Below are positions 34,732 through 47,800 of a DNA stretch of 64,000 nucleotides, piece after piece; the stretch's first letter is position 1, and each line of letters starts with the position of its first letter. Origin of the DNA: Bolinopsis microptera. Taxonomy: Eukaryota > Ctenophora > Tentaculata > Lobata > Bolinopsidae. The notes under the pieces are model-generated. The model was not told the DNA's origin, did no database searches, and worked only from the letters and a program-made list of their open reading frames with translations. Made by a program: the position numbers and the translations under genes. The stretch is taken from contig NC_087072.1 of assembly GCF_026151205.1 (NCBI RefSeq), forward strand, positions 6,992,084 through 7,056,083, given 5' to 3'.

Positions 34732-37700
34732 AGGAAGATCCAAATCTACTTCTTTAATCTTCATGCTCGTACCGTAGTTTTAAATTTTTACATCTACACT
34801 CACACTCTTTACAGCTTCATGGAGTTCCTATAATCTAGAATAAAGAAAAGAAGATTTATCATAAGAAACTTCACTCGCTAAATGTAAAATAAGTGTAAAT
34901 TGATTTCATATTTTGTTTTTCCATTAGTGGTTATATGGAGCTATTGAATGATTCTCAGCTGTGCCAATAATCCGGTCAATGCTGTATTGACAATATCATA
35001 GACAAAACGTGAAACAATGCTGCACGGCAAAATGTAAACAAGAGCAACTGTTTAAATATAAACGGTTTAAAATTTGATTGTTTGCTGCATGCTACTCTCA
35101 CAATACTTCTTCTCTTGAGGCGAGGTAATTTTAAAATCTCCCGGAGAGGGGGCTGTTTTCTCCAATCTCGTGGCTTGTAACTCAGGCTATGTCCAAGCAG
35201 TTGATCTACAGCCATGTGTGAAATTACGGTTGAACTGACCTATTGATTTTATCGGTGTCTTCAAATGAGTAAAGTAGCTTCACGGTGGTCCACTAGTCGT
35301 GTTAGCGTGTTTAAAAGTAATATTATTATATAACTCTAAAGTTTAATTCATTAGGTAAGTACAACAACAACACCGTAAGTAAGCATGTTGAAATTAATTA
35401 TCTTTATTATATAAGGGAGTGGTTTGTGTACTGTGTGGTATGGTTGGTGTTGACACTACACGTGGTTGTCATGGTAACAGCTCGCTCTCTTTGAAGCTTA
35501 ATGACATAACGCTAGTAACTGTGGTATTTAGTTAATACACTGAGGTACAAAAGTAAATGTATTGACCATGTATTGAATATTTAGAAATTTTATTTTGTAA
35601 AACGTTTATTTTGAAACTGTAGACTTTTGAAAATGTGGACTTAGTAAATCTAGAAAAAAGGATCAAGAAATATCATATCTGATATCGTCTCATTAGTCAA
35701 AAGTGAGCCCAAAATATTAATGTCAAGTATTCTCATCCATCATATTTTACAGTATTGACAATGTACATGTAGGCAATCGAGGCATTTTATTTTCTTCATA
35801 ATATTTTTCTAACATTTGTCGAATTTACACATGTCATGTGGCAAGCATTTCGCACGATTTCTTAGTATCATGCATAATTCCACGATGCTCTACATGATTT
35901 GTGTTTTACTGAACGCATGAATCTCTAAAGTATAGCTTGATTAGAGACTAGAGATTTTAAGCGTGTTTAAAATTCCTATTGGTCTGCCCCCGGATATATT
36001 ATTAAGTTATGTGACGTGATTTTAACTTTCATTATGTATGTGTTATTGGACAAATGTCATTAAAGTTTAAACTAATCGGGTGTTTATATTAGGGTGGTTT
36101 TTAAGTTAGCTTTTTATTCTTTTTGCTATTAAATTTAGGACACATTCAGATGTGATGTATTCCTACTACAGGCTACACGACTGATTTACTGTCAAGAGTA
36201 AAATAATAGTATTCAAAATTCATATCGAACCCCTGACGGATGACGATTGTAGTCCTTTTCAACTGGTACATGACGTTTTATGTGCCTTAGAATCGAACAC
36301 AATCTCAATGATCCGCTGACTTAAACGAAAACTAATAATATCTTCATTTGAGATTCAAAATTTATGGCTAAGAATCTAATAGTAGAAATATCTACATACC
36401 ACAATCCACATGGAGCATTGAGCATTCAATTGAATAGTTTCATTGGGATCGTTGGCACCTTTTACCACAGGTAGTTTAAGGCACCTGTGGTAACATTCGA
36501 AGTTGTCTCGTTTTGTGGAACTGTCGAAGAGGTGCTCTAGCAATTTTTGTTTAGAACATCTGCTGGAACTATCGTATGTTATGATCCGACGGAACGCGCG
36601 ATCGCCAAATTTCTCTTATAGATGTAAATTGAAAACAATCGACAATCACTGTACCTTAAATATGCGCGCGCGCCGCATATGTCCTTAATTGCGCGCCACC
36701 GGGCCAAGTACGCGCTGCATGCACCTCTGATCGCGGTTCATTCCATTCATCACAGCCCTTCGATTATTTGGCAACTAATAACTATCAATAGAAAAGTATA
36801 ACCTGCAGCCATTAGGAACTGATCATCCGTCGAAAACATTGCCCGATAAGGTGTCATCACTGCAGGGTCTTGCGAGTGAAGTGTGTAACACTGTAACAGC
36901 CTCGAAAATCATTCTATGTCGTTGATTTATTGTGAAAAAACATGGAGCACTGGTCAAATCTGGACCATATAATCGGGAACACCGGAAAACTTTCTAATAA
37001 CATGGTTAACATTAAAATGTTCGTTTGTGTTATTATTTGACCAATTTGTCTCCTTTTCATGTACGGTAATCTTTGATTGACATATTCAATATTTTGATAA
37101 CATGAACAATTAATGATGAGATTTAAAATAAAGAATTTCACAAATTATTGAGTCCTCGAAAAACGAAATCCGAAATGTCGAATGAAACAATGCGTCGAGT
37201 TATACTATAATTTGTACAATCATGTTTGATGTTATTCATATTGCCATTGGTTAGTTGTCTGGTACCGCCTGTCCATGATAGTAGTACGACTCTTAATTGC
37301 CATTCCACCGTATTGTCCACCCTTTCACTTTCAGAAAGTTTCGCTGTAATGTATTTTGTATCTTCCGCTAATGTTTGAAATACGAAGTGAAACTGTCGGT
37401 GTTAGAATCAAATAAGGAAAATAAATTTGCTAGAATATATGGTCGAATTTGATGAATAAAATTATTTGAATGGCATAATTTTCTCCGACTTTGAATCACG
37501 AACCAATGCAAGGCTGCAAACATGATAATATAATCAATGACTTACAGTTACACCTTGCATGATTATGAATGGAAGTTCCCCTATAAATGCATTTGAACAT
37601 GGAACCCCTGGCAGCATCCATCTCATGTCTGAAGATAGTGATAACTTATGTTCAATGTTCGTCACAAACACGAGTGTGCTAAATCACTCTAGAGTCGATC

Positions 37701-38778
37701 TTCGAGATTATTCTAAAAGGGCCTCCGACAGTTGAAACCAACTTCAATCGATGTATTTTCGGACGCTGATTCCGAATCACCCCCCATGACATAGGGTTAA
37801 AATGCTCCCCTGACGAGATATTGGCGAAAAACTGTCTCGATCACGTGATATGACCGTATAATAAGTTAGTCTAATTTCTCGTTAGACGGCCCCAACGTTA
37901 ATGTGGCTCTTGCTATGTGTTGGTTCAGCCGAATTAATTATTATGTAATCAAGTTTATTTTACTATTTTAGTTAGTTGTCATCCGGCCAAACATTAAGCA
38001 ACTTATATTGCAGTTCCATTTATCAATTAGTATATCAAAATATGTCATTGTAATTTTGCATGGCTGAAATGTAACGCTTGATTTATATATATAATAATTA
38101 ATTGAATTTTCAAATAAAAAAAAAGGGTTGGGGTTTCAGCATATGCTTTTGTTAAGGATTGGGTTAGGGTTAGGGTTGGGATCAGATTAGAGGGTTAGGG
38201 TTTCGAATCGTCGTTCAGGACCAGCTAGAGAACGGGTTGAAAAAGTCACGTGACAGTCGAGTGTAGAGTGATTAATCATCATCCTCACAAACACACACAC
38301 TCAAATTTTAATTGTCCTTAGTCATAGCTTTTCTGTAACTCCATACACCATATTATGTAATTCTCAGCAGCCCAACCTTACGAACTGAATTTATCAGTCT
38401 CTTCTCTACCTCATAGCCACAAAGGTTTAAATGTTTTACCCACCTTCAAATAGACCATAATTTTTGGTACGTACGTATTTTTGGGTACGTACGTACTAAT
38501 AAACTAACTGATACTTTATTGTTTATGTTTAACGGGTGATACTCGTAAAATATCTGTTCCAGGACCGTCGACGAGTCCAACTCGGCGCGCGTCCTGGTAG
38601 GTTGTAAAACTAAACCTACAATGTTTATGTTTAACTATAATGACAATCGAGAGCGAACAATTCATTGTGGCTTTTGCTACCTTTGAAAAATAAAAGTAAA
38701 AGTGATGGTGACTCCACAAAACCTCAAATTATTGGAAGCTAGGATAAATCTGCAATAATAACTGATTATAATATGTAA
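34732..38778. other. Long region without a convincing gene
   Basis: Mostly AT-rich. It holds a GC-rich patch at 36590-36720, degenerate TTAGGG repeats at 38160-38212 and a GC-rich repeat piece at 38530-38610 shared with 27706. Open frames are short and unsupported. Confidence 0.4.
38160..38212. repeat. Interstitial TTAGGG-type telomeric repeats
   Basis: gggttagggttagggttggg followed shortly by agggttagggttt, a degenerate run of the metazoan telomere motif. Confidence 0.75.
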
Positions 38779-39141
38779 ATATGTCTCCAAACAGTAATAA
38801 CTATCGTGCTCTTCGAGCTCAACATGCTACTCGACAACTTAGTGTTTATACGCCCGAGCTGATTGGAAAAAATTCCAGTAGGATTCTGCAAAACAATAGG
38901 ATTTTGCATAAGATTATCTGTAAATCAGTGATTTGACAATAGTGTTTGTTTTTGCAGTTTTGAAGTTGCACGTTGAAATCACTCCCCTGCCTGAGCAATG
39001 TGAAAACGACCGAAATGAGAAATTTATGGAAAATTATCCGTTCCTCCTGTCACTGTCTGATAGCTGCGCCTTGAACGAGCAATATATCGAACTCTGCTCT
39101 AATATTGGTCACAGCACGTGTGCTCCATCCCCACAAATTTA
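38776..39141 (+). CDS. Putative two-exon protein of unknown function
   Basis: An ATG near 38779 opens a frame to about 38919 (MSPNSNNYRALRAQ...). A donor GTAAAT and an acceptor TTTTTGCAG ending at 38957 join it in phase to 38958-39141 (KLHVEITPLPEQC..., stop TAA). The implied intron is only 38 bp, unusually short here, so the join is doubtful. The second exon is Cys- and Glu-rich, with no family recognised. Confidence 0.3.
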
Positions 39142-39621
39142 AACATGAACTCCAACGGTCATCAGCTCGCGAGAGATATTCTATAATCCTTGCTTACGAT
39201 TTCGAGAGGGTGCCGGGACCGTTCTAATTCTTGTACATGTCAATCTAACGAGCACACGAGATTGCTTTAGATGATAATGCTATTGCAAGTGCGGACGAGT
39301 TAGCAGGTGTTTTCAGCGAGTAGATGTAGCTTTTTTTCCGCGTCTTGTGGTTGGAAATTGTTGGCTTGATTTTGAAAAAGCTTGATTTTTACGTGCGATC
39401 GTTAACAGTTTTTGCTGGTCTGAGGTTTTGCATATTATGTCACGTGCGGTGTTTTTACTGGACCGTAATGAAAATTAGTGGTCCCAATCACTTAAACCAC
39501 CGTATTTGGAAACATTTTACAGTTGATGGCAATCACGAGTTCGTTACTACGCTTTATTAATCGTTGCTATAGGTGTTATGTTCGTAAATGATTTGGTTCC
39601 ACAAATATTCTGATCGTTAGC

Positions 39622-39689
39622 AGTTAGGTCATTCGAGTACTACTAGTACTGGACGACGTGTCGTCGAGTAGTACTCGAATGACCTAACT
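39622..39689. repeat. 68-bp near-perfect palindrome
   Basis: Arms 39622-39644 and 39667-39689 are perfect 23-bp inverted repeats (agttaggtcattcgagtact core). The 22-bp loop itself contains gacgac-gt-gtcgtc. It could extrude a cruciform or be a foldback insertion. Confidence 0.85.
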
Positions 39690-39924
39690 TAGAGCATTTG
39701 TATTAATTATCTATTTGGTAACGGATTTTACCATGATACAGGCATATTGGATTCCCAGTAATTGTTTAGTCATTACTTAATACTTTACTTATAGTAATAC
39801 TCTAGCATTCCTGTCTCGTTGCATTACATGAACTTTGTCTTTTACATATCCCCAGTCCTCACTTAGTTTCCACGCTAATCTTTTCGTTGTTTGACCTCTC
39901 TGCTTATTAGAGCTCACAAATGAG

Positions 39925-42079
39925 ATGACTCGTAGGCCGGTTATTAGGAAAGGGTTTGCTGGGGTTTCGGACTCGGATTTTGTTAGACGGAAACCTTCCA
40001 GGGTGAGTATTTGAAGGTGGGATTCGGTCCAACCTTTAACTTCTCATGAACTTGACGACTGTTATTGTTAGTTTACGTTGCCATGTCAGCCTAATTCATC
40101 ATTTACATTTTCTTTATGTTAGTCATTTCACTGACGGTTTGCTGGCTCTTGTTATCTTACTCTTAGTCAAATTAGTATCCATGTTATCTACAAGGCTGGA
40201 AATTGCGAAATTCATACACATTCCATCTACAGAATATTTTAAAATTGGTGAGGCAGTAAAATTTGGTAACAAATGTGAGGGAATAAATTACATCATGTGA
40301 ATAAAGCTTTCACAGTTTCACGGTAACGATTATTCAAAGCTCGGTAAAAGCCTTACTGATGCAGGCGATGTACCTCAGGGAGCGAGTGGAGACCATAATC
40401 CGACTCCGGAACAAAAACACAAACTCTTCCTTGAGAAGCTGAACAGTTGGCTTCGGGCAAACTGTGCTCAGCTTATTGACACCTTCGCCAGATATGACAG
40501 CAAAGGATGTGGTAAGCCACTATTATGCTTTTCACCCATTTTTGAAGCCTTGATACTGTGAATTTGAGTCTTAAAAACCCATGATTGCAACCTGTAGGAC
40601 TGTAGGTTCAAATAGTTTAACTCTATAAGAAGGGTATAGTATAAAATGTATACAATTGTTTTGATCTCGAAACAAATTTAGCTCATTGATTATCTAAACT
40701 TCTAAAATACTGAGCAGCTGCATTCCTAACGCCCCTAAACTTCAGGCATGGTATCAAAAGAAGAATTCTGCGAGAGTCTGCTGCTGATGAAGGCACCCCT
40801 TTCTAAGGATGAAACTCAGATGGTGCTAAAGTTTCTGTCCGAGAAACCGCCTCGTGCTAAAATCGATTACTTGCTGTTTGCGAGAGGCGTACAAATTCCA
40901 TTCCCAGTCCGGGATGATGTAATGTGTGAGGTATGCACTGACTGACCGATCAAATAATTGGCAAACTTATTGAAAGATGTTATCATGAAATGAACGAGCT
41001 CTTATAGCTGTCAAGCAGTAGCTTTTGCAGTACTTGTGATACCGAACTTACCGTTTACTGATTATAAAATCACGTTGCTCACATTTTTTCATTGCTGCTG
41101 AAATGAACAGTTAGTCAGTTGATAACGTTCCTAACTTCCAAGACCCAGGATATCAAGCTGACGGTACGAGACCTCTCACATCCGCAGTGTACCAAATGTA
41201 AACTCAAGTTCCCGCCCACTGAACGTCTTGAAGTGCGCCCCAGGTGAGACCACCGAACTTTTAAAAATAAGATGAACACCTTCTCATTTCTCAAGCACCT
41301 TAACAAAGTTGGGCATGATTTGAAGGTAGTTTTATACCAGGTGATCATAACACATCCTCACCCTCAGATACGTTGATCTGACCCTGGAGCTGCTCCAATT
41401 TCTGGATAAGGAGATACCATGCAACTTTACCGAGAGAGTCACCGCAACTCTGTCTATATTCGGAATTAAACAGCTTGTTCAGCACACTTTCGGGCATTCT
41501 CTACTTGATCTTAAGGTAGGAGTAAGAAGAAAAAACAATCCTGATCTCAATTAATTTTAAGCAAAAATGAATGTACATACAGAATAAATTAAATACTGCT
41601 TATACTACTAATACTATTATCACAAAATATTATTGTTTAATGTTTATTAACGAAGTATCTCTGTGCAGGTTTATCGGGAGAGGACAGGGGAAACTGAGCC
41701 ACTGAAGGACGATCTTACATTAGCAGAGATAGGATTTAAGGTCAGAAAAAGAGCTTCACTAAGTTTTGAACCCCAATAGGCAGACGTTTATCGAGTTTAT
41801 GATACCATACATCAGAACCTTTATAATATGTATTTCTCAATTGATTAAAAACCTTATCTCAGCCAATGGGGTAAACGCTAGCTCTAGATTAAATCCTCAC
41901 TCTAACAGGGAAACACCTCCGAGACACCGGAGTCAGTGACACTATTCTACGATGTACATGTGAACGTGCACGTCAACATCGAGGTTACCCACCCTTTCTA
42001 TGCCTGTCCTCTTCTCCTGACAGACCATTACTTTGCCAAACATGAGAATCCCCCTTCCGGTGCTACGTCTGTGTCGTGA
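39925..42079 (+). CDS. Seven-exon protein with a degenerate EF-hand and a possible ubiquitin-like C-terminus
   Basis: Exons 39925-40002, 40316-40511, 40746-40930, 41149-41243, 41368-41515, 41669-41740 and 41909-42079 join with consistent phases into 314 residues. Residues about 68-110 form an EF-hand-like pair: the loop DSKGCGMVSKEE keeps Asp1, Gly6 and Glu12 but has Lys and Cys at positions 3 and 5, so Ca2+ binding is doubtful. A Cys-x-x-Cys pair (QCTKCKL) follows. The C-terminal 130 residues (VTATLSIFGIKQLVQ, LKVYRERTGE, LTLAEIGF, VTLFYDVHVNV) have the rhythm of a ubiquitin-like fold; this is inference. No signal peptide or TM segment. The family is not recognised. A short upstream ATG (AAATGAGATGA) overlaps the region just before the chosen start. 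Confidence 0.65.
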
Positions 42080-42684
42080 AGGAAAGGAGACACTGAAACA
42101 AGCTCAAGTTTTCCTCTGATCTTATCAAGTTTTATGTTCGATTTTCATGAGATTAGCAAGCGTTGACAGATCGACTATGATTATCGATCATTTTATTTGA
42201 AAATTCCACACCGATATTTTGAATATTGATTTTATTTTCAGTTAATATATTATTATCAGATATGAGTGCAGTGATTCAATTATTACTATGGGCTTAGAAC
42301 ACTTGACGATGTAATCAACGATCTTTAAATTACGTTCGTGGAAACACCTTTGGCTTTAGATAGTTCCAACTGGAATTGGGCCAATGATACAATCGACACT
42401 TTTGACTTAAATTTGATAGAAGTTGGGAAAATTAGTTGATTCCACAGAAACTGTAACAGTTTACACCAGTAATGTTTTATGTTAGAGCATGACAATGAAA
42501 CAACTTTCATTTTTTAACCAAAACCGAGTAACCTGGAAACTTGTTCTTGAATTTTCTAAATAGTAGTGATAGTAAGATGAATATACAAGTGGCAATACAA
42601 GTGATATAAGAAATTTATTTCAAAATGGTACAGAATACGTTGTGCGGTAAACACAGTCACCTTGGTGGCTTGGTCAGTCACTTT
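42080..42684. other. Intergenic region
   Basis: No coding or repeat signal recognised before the minisatellite at 42685. Confidence 0.4.
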
Positions 42685-42962
42685 AACCTGGTCGATCAAA
42701 CACAGTCATGTCACTATAATCAGTCAAATACAGTCACTATGATCAGTCAAAAACAGTTACTATGATCAGTCAAATACAGTCACTATGGTCATTCAAATAC
42801 AGTTACTATGATCAGTCAAAAACAGCCACTATAATCAGTCAAATACAGTCACTATGGTCAGTCAAATACAGCCACTATGGTCATTCAAATACAGTCACTA
42901 TGGTCATTCAAATACAGTTACTATGATCAGTCAAAAACAGCCACTATGATCAGTTAAACACG
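42685..42962. repeat. 23-bp minisatellite (gtcaaatacagtcactatgatca)
   Basis: About eleven to twelve units with common a/g and c/t variants. The shared core is cagtcactatg.tca. Confidence 0.85.
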
Positions 42963-43049
42963 ACAATTCATTTAGAAACGATTAAAGATCGTGAAATTGT
43001 CGAACGATAAAGTCAATGTCTTAGATAATATTATGTAGATATGTGGTAG

Positions 43050-43183
43050 TCATTGTATTTCTGAATCTGTGAAAGTCGCAATTTTCTGTCCATGACTCGT
43101 GGTTGTGTTTATAATGTCATTGTTAAAAAATGCTTCTACCCTGTCGCCTTGTATAACCATTCTGACCCCGAGCTCTTTTCGTC
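43050..43183 (-). CDS. Putative last exon of an unidentified gene
   Basis: After acceptor TTTACTGCAG a 43-residue frame (RKELGVRMVIQGDRVEAFF..., ending TDSEIQ) runs to TGA at 43050. Beta-strand-like alternation suggests an extracellular or lectin-like fold, a weak inference. Another candidate exon on this strand lies near 43745-43878 (starting VEKRWYPYLGAN after CTGTTCAG), but the two could not be joined confidently. Confidence 0.3.
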
Positions 43184-43293
43184 CTGCAGTAAAGATAAGA
43201 TTGGGAATTAAAAAGACTTGTAATATGATGATCTGATAGAGAAAAGAAAATTGATTGGATATTACAGTTTTAATCTGATACACCTATAATGTA

Positions 43294-43369
43294 TTACTAA
43301 GCAGGCGCTCGCCGCTCAGCCTGTCGTTCCGCCGAACATGATAGCTTGGGCCCTGGGGTCCCCAGGTAA
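43294..43369. mobile_element. 76-bp MITE of the TTACCTGGG family (inverted copy)
   Basis: Minus orientation reads TTACCTGGGGACC through CAGGCTGAGCG. The far end has diverged (TTACTAAG). Flanks ataatgta and atactgta match at 7 of 8 positions. Confidence 0.7.
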
Positions 43370-43379
43370 ATACTGTACA

Positions 43380-44885
43380 ATGAACAGCCCCATTATAATA
43401 ACTAGCAGGAACCCGTCTAACCCTAAAGTGGTGTCAAGACTGAGAGACTGAGAGACTAAAATAATTATTACCTATTTAATTCGCGTTTTTGACACCACTT
43501 GGGAGTCCAAATTTTGGGCACTTAAATTCTTATTCCTTGGCCAATTTTTTATTTTTTCATGCTGATTTGAAGGCCATTAAAGCATTTGACCCAGTTAAAA
43601 AAGTTTCAGTTGCATATCATTTACGGTTTATGCGGAAAGTCGCGTTAAAGTTGATGCCGTGGTGTCAGTAAAATGGCACGGATCCATATATCCATATATA
43701 TCGTCTCGCTTTATATATAGTAAGATATAACACAATTTCGAGCAAATAAAATATCAATACCGTAAAAGAGAGAGAAGTTTCCTTGGTGGGGAGACAGGCT
43801 AGTTTTGAGTCTCGTCAGATGTCTCAGGGAGTTAGAGGGAGGGGTGTTGGCACCTAGATAGGGGTACCATCTCTTCTCAACCTGAACAGTGTGACTGAGA
43901 AAGTATATTCAGGGTAGCTTGCGATCCAGCTAAATTATAAACTGGTCGGTACCATGGCCGTGTGTCGGTACCAGACTACTATGAAAGCTGTGACGGTTCA
44001 GTTAACAACAGCAACATCCTGAAAACTGAGCAAGTTTCATATTAGGAATCTGACTGTAGATAGTAAATATACTTTATTGTTTATAGAATGTACTCTGTAA
44101 ATAGTAGGTAATTAATATACCTTAAAGTAAACCAACAGGTAGGTCTGAGCACCTCATTCCATCCTCAGTAACTGACACCCAATACAAATTATCTTTCTTG
44201 ACCTCCTTTTCCCCCCGTTTAATCAACACTAGGACGTTGACCTTACCCTCACCCGACATTTAAGTCACATTTGAAAATTAGAGTTAAAATCGAGGAAGTA
44301 AAACCGAGGGACAAATATTTGTTGCAGCAGAAAAATGTCATCAATATTCAATATCAGTTAAATTGTTGTTATGATTTTAAACAACATTGCTATTGTACTG
44401 TGCAAGCCCATTTAGTAAACTAGACAAGAGAAGTGAATCATATTTTAGCAATATTCGATGTTAACTTCGTGCATTCTTGATTACAATATTTTCCGGGAAT
44501 TATTTCCCCGAAAAGTCGTGGACATGACTGGTAACCGATAAATTCCGGCAAGGGTTGCCAGAGTATTATGAGGACAGACTGCGAGTCACCTCAGACTGGC
44601 TGGCGGGAAGTTTCAAAACAAATACAAAATGACAGTTGCGCACTATATATTACACTATATTGTATCAGCGCACGTATCAAATTACACATTGTTTCATCCG
44701 GAAAAATTATAACAAATAACACCTTGGCTTAGTTATCGTGCCGGGCTGGCCCTCTGCTATAAAGCGTCGGGCATTATCGCCCGTAGGACTCAACAACCAA
44801 GGTATTATTGTATTATATACAGGCTGTCCCAAAAAAGACGCCCCAGTGAGAAACTCTCCTCAGTGAGAAACCAGAAACCTTCTAG
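43380..44885. other. Region without a confirmed gene
   Basis: Contains the candidate minus-strand exon near 43745-43878 and a short direct duplication gactgagagactgagagacta at about 43439. No further signal. Confidence 0.35.
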
Positions 44886-44887
44886 TA

Positions 44888-47800
44888 CAGTCAAATCCGT
44901 CCTAATTTAAGCCTTTGTCGGACAAAATTCGCAACAAAGCGATTTTAACGGGATATGGTCGGGACAGGTCCCAGGAATCATTCCAGAGAGTTCCCAAAAA
45001 AAAAGACTTCAGGAAAATCCACAATTACCACTTTTCTACCACCTTTTTACCACTTTGGTTTTCCGCAAATAAGTCACGTTCTAGATATCCTAGAAGATTC
45101 TAGTTTAAAGCAGTGTGTTTAGAAAACAAAGAAGAACAACTTTCTCTTTAACAACTTTTTCAAAAATAAATTATTTAATTAATTAATTAAATAATTAAAA
45201 ATTTTTCAAATATTTCAAAAATATATTTTGTTAAAAATGTTCACAATTACATTCCACGTATAATGAACTAATTTTTATAAAACTTTTGAAAATTTTCACT
45301 TTCAATATTTTGGACTTGTAAAATTTTCGAAATTTGTAAAGAATAACCACTATTTACCACTTTTTACCACATTGAATCTCCGCTAATAAAACAACTTCTG
45401 AATCTTGTAGAAGGTTGAACCAGTGTGTTCAAAACATAAAAGAGAACATCTTTTTATCTGACAACCTTTGGATAAGATAATCAATTGATTAATTAATTAA
45501 ATATTAATTAAATTTTTAAAAATTTAAAAATATAATTTTTATCAAAAATATTTGCCGTGACGTGAAACGTAAAATGAATTTACTTGAATAACAGAACATA
45601 CATCGTCACATAGATTAGAATTAGATAACAGATAAAAAGAGATCCAGATAAATGGATTAAACGGTAAAATATCCAAATTTGTACGATACTATTATAGCTA
45701 ATAACTATTAAATATTAACACATCATATCTCTCGACTTAGTATTGTGCTTAACTATATTGTTAAAATGGTTGTTTAAACAAGACTTAGCAATTTTTCAAT
45801 CGCTAACTAGAGATCTTATCTCTGATTGTCAGTTTATCGTTTGGAAGTGTAAGCTTCAGCTTTTACTTTATGTTGACTTCTCTTCGTAAAAAAGTTAAAT
45901 ATGCTAAAAATCGAGGACTGAAATCACACCAAATAGTTGACATTTTGAAAACAGAAGAACACATCGTGTGCCTGATACTCTACGCGTGCAGATTCTATGT
46001 AAGTAGCTGTCAACTAATATACAATAATAGTAATATGTTTTTACCGTTTTACTTTTCAGTTTTATGTCAACCGAGACTCGAGAGCGCAACTAGAGGCATT
46101 CTCAACCAATACTATGTTTTAATTTACCAGGCAAACGAGGAGTTAATTCCGGTGAATAGGAGTTAAACCCCAGGTACTATTTTAACTATTTATCTTTTAA
46201 GTAAGTACACTAACTTTTAAACTATGCCCAGCAAGTTTGAAACGGATGGTTACAGTCCTATTCATTATCCTGAGGCCTCTCATACTCTGTATAAATAAAC
46301 AAACCATCGTAACACAGGTTGGATCAACATTCAACAACCCCTGGTCACTGAACGAAATTAAACGGCAGTACAACGGCCTGACTGATTCTGCTCAGAGTGA
46401 CGTCTATTGTGTGTTATTGCAGACAGTGATCATAGACCAGTTCCAAAGATTCATATCGGCCAATGAAGATGAGTCCGTTGTAACTGAGTCAGAACCATCT
46501 TTAGTTCACGAACACAGTTTAAACAAATATCCATTCTGTAACGTAGAGATCGCACCAAATGATGAATCCTCAAATCGGATTACAGACAGGGTAAGTTATT
46601 GTGTGGGGGAGGGGGGAGGTGGTATAGTACACATACGTTAGGCTCTTACTAATTCGCTCGCCCAAAAATTTCTCCGACGTGACTTTTATTATTATTATTT
46701 CTCCGTAGCTTAGTGCACTAGATTCCCACTATCGGAATCGTTCTGAATAGCCGATCCTTACCAACTCCGTGGATCCGACTGGTGGTGTCTGATCCAGTGA
46801 ATGAGTGGCATAGAAATCGTGCAGAAAGCCCAATTACGGTATCCTAACATCCTGTCACGTGATTATCGATTGGGTAATCATTGATAACCCAATCAGTTTC
46901 GCTAACGAGATAAACAAATTGCTTGATAACTTCGTCATTTTCAATCCGTTTCGCGCCATCTTTTCAGATCATATTCCGAATGTAATGGCCTATTGCAATA
47001 TGTTATAGTGCAGTTTACAGCATGTTCGCAAACACGAGTACATGTTGATTATAAGACTCAACGTATGTGTATTGACTCATGGCACCCCCACTCCCCCTAA
47101 ACGTAACTTGGAGGATATTTTGATTTCTAAGTGTTATTTAACGACCACGTTGCTGCTATAATACCGATTTGAAACATTACTTATACAGGGGGCAGCACTT
47201 ATCGTGTTTACCATCAGCTGCAGGCGTGGGATGAGAATGACCTTATAGATCCGATAAGCTGGGGAATGGGGATGGAAGATGAACAATGGGGCGCATGTTC
47301 CAGTGACCACTCTTATGAGTACAGCTCCGAAAAAGCTCATTCAAAACATCAGTTGCAACTGTTTTATGTTTAAAGTCAGGTTGTGGCAATGCTTGTTCAT
47401 GCAGAAAAGCAGGAATACATTGTGGATCAACCTGCCTCAAATGTCAGCACAATTGCACCAATGTGCCAGCTGAGGACTCATAAGTAAGACTCTTATCTAG
47501 TATATATGGTTATATAAAGTACTGCTTCGATTTTCCGATTAGTTTAATGAAAAGTTGTCAATTATTCGTGTTATGTAATTTTAAAATATTTTGATCGAAA
47601 ATAATTATTATAATTTTTGAATATTTGTTTAATAATCGATTAACTAATTAATTAATTATTTAATCCAAAGGTTATCAGATAAAAAGATGTTCTCTTTTAT
47701 GTTTTGAACACACTGGTTCAATCTAGAACCTTCTACGACATTCAGAAGTCGTTTTATTAGCGGAGATTCAATGTGGTAAAAAGTGGTAAATAGTGGTTGT

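Noticed and set aside
43745-43878. Minus-strand exon candidate (VEKRWYPYLGAN...)
   Set aside because: Good acceptor but only a weak donor (GTATTG), and no confident link to the exon at 43050; noted but not called separately.
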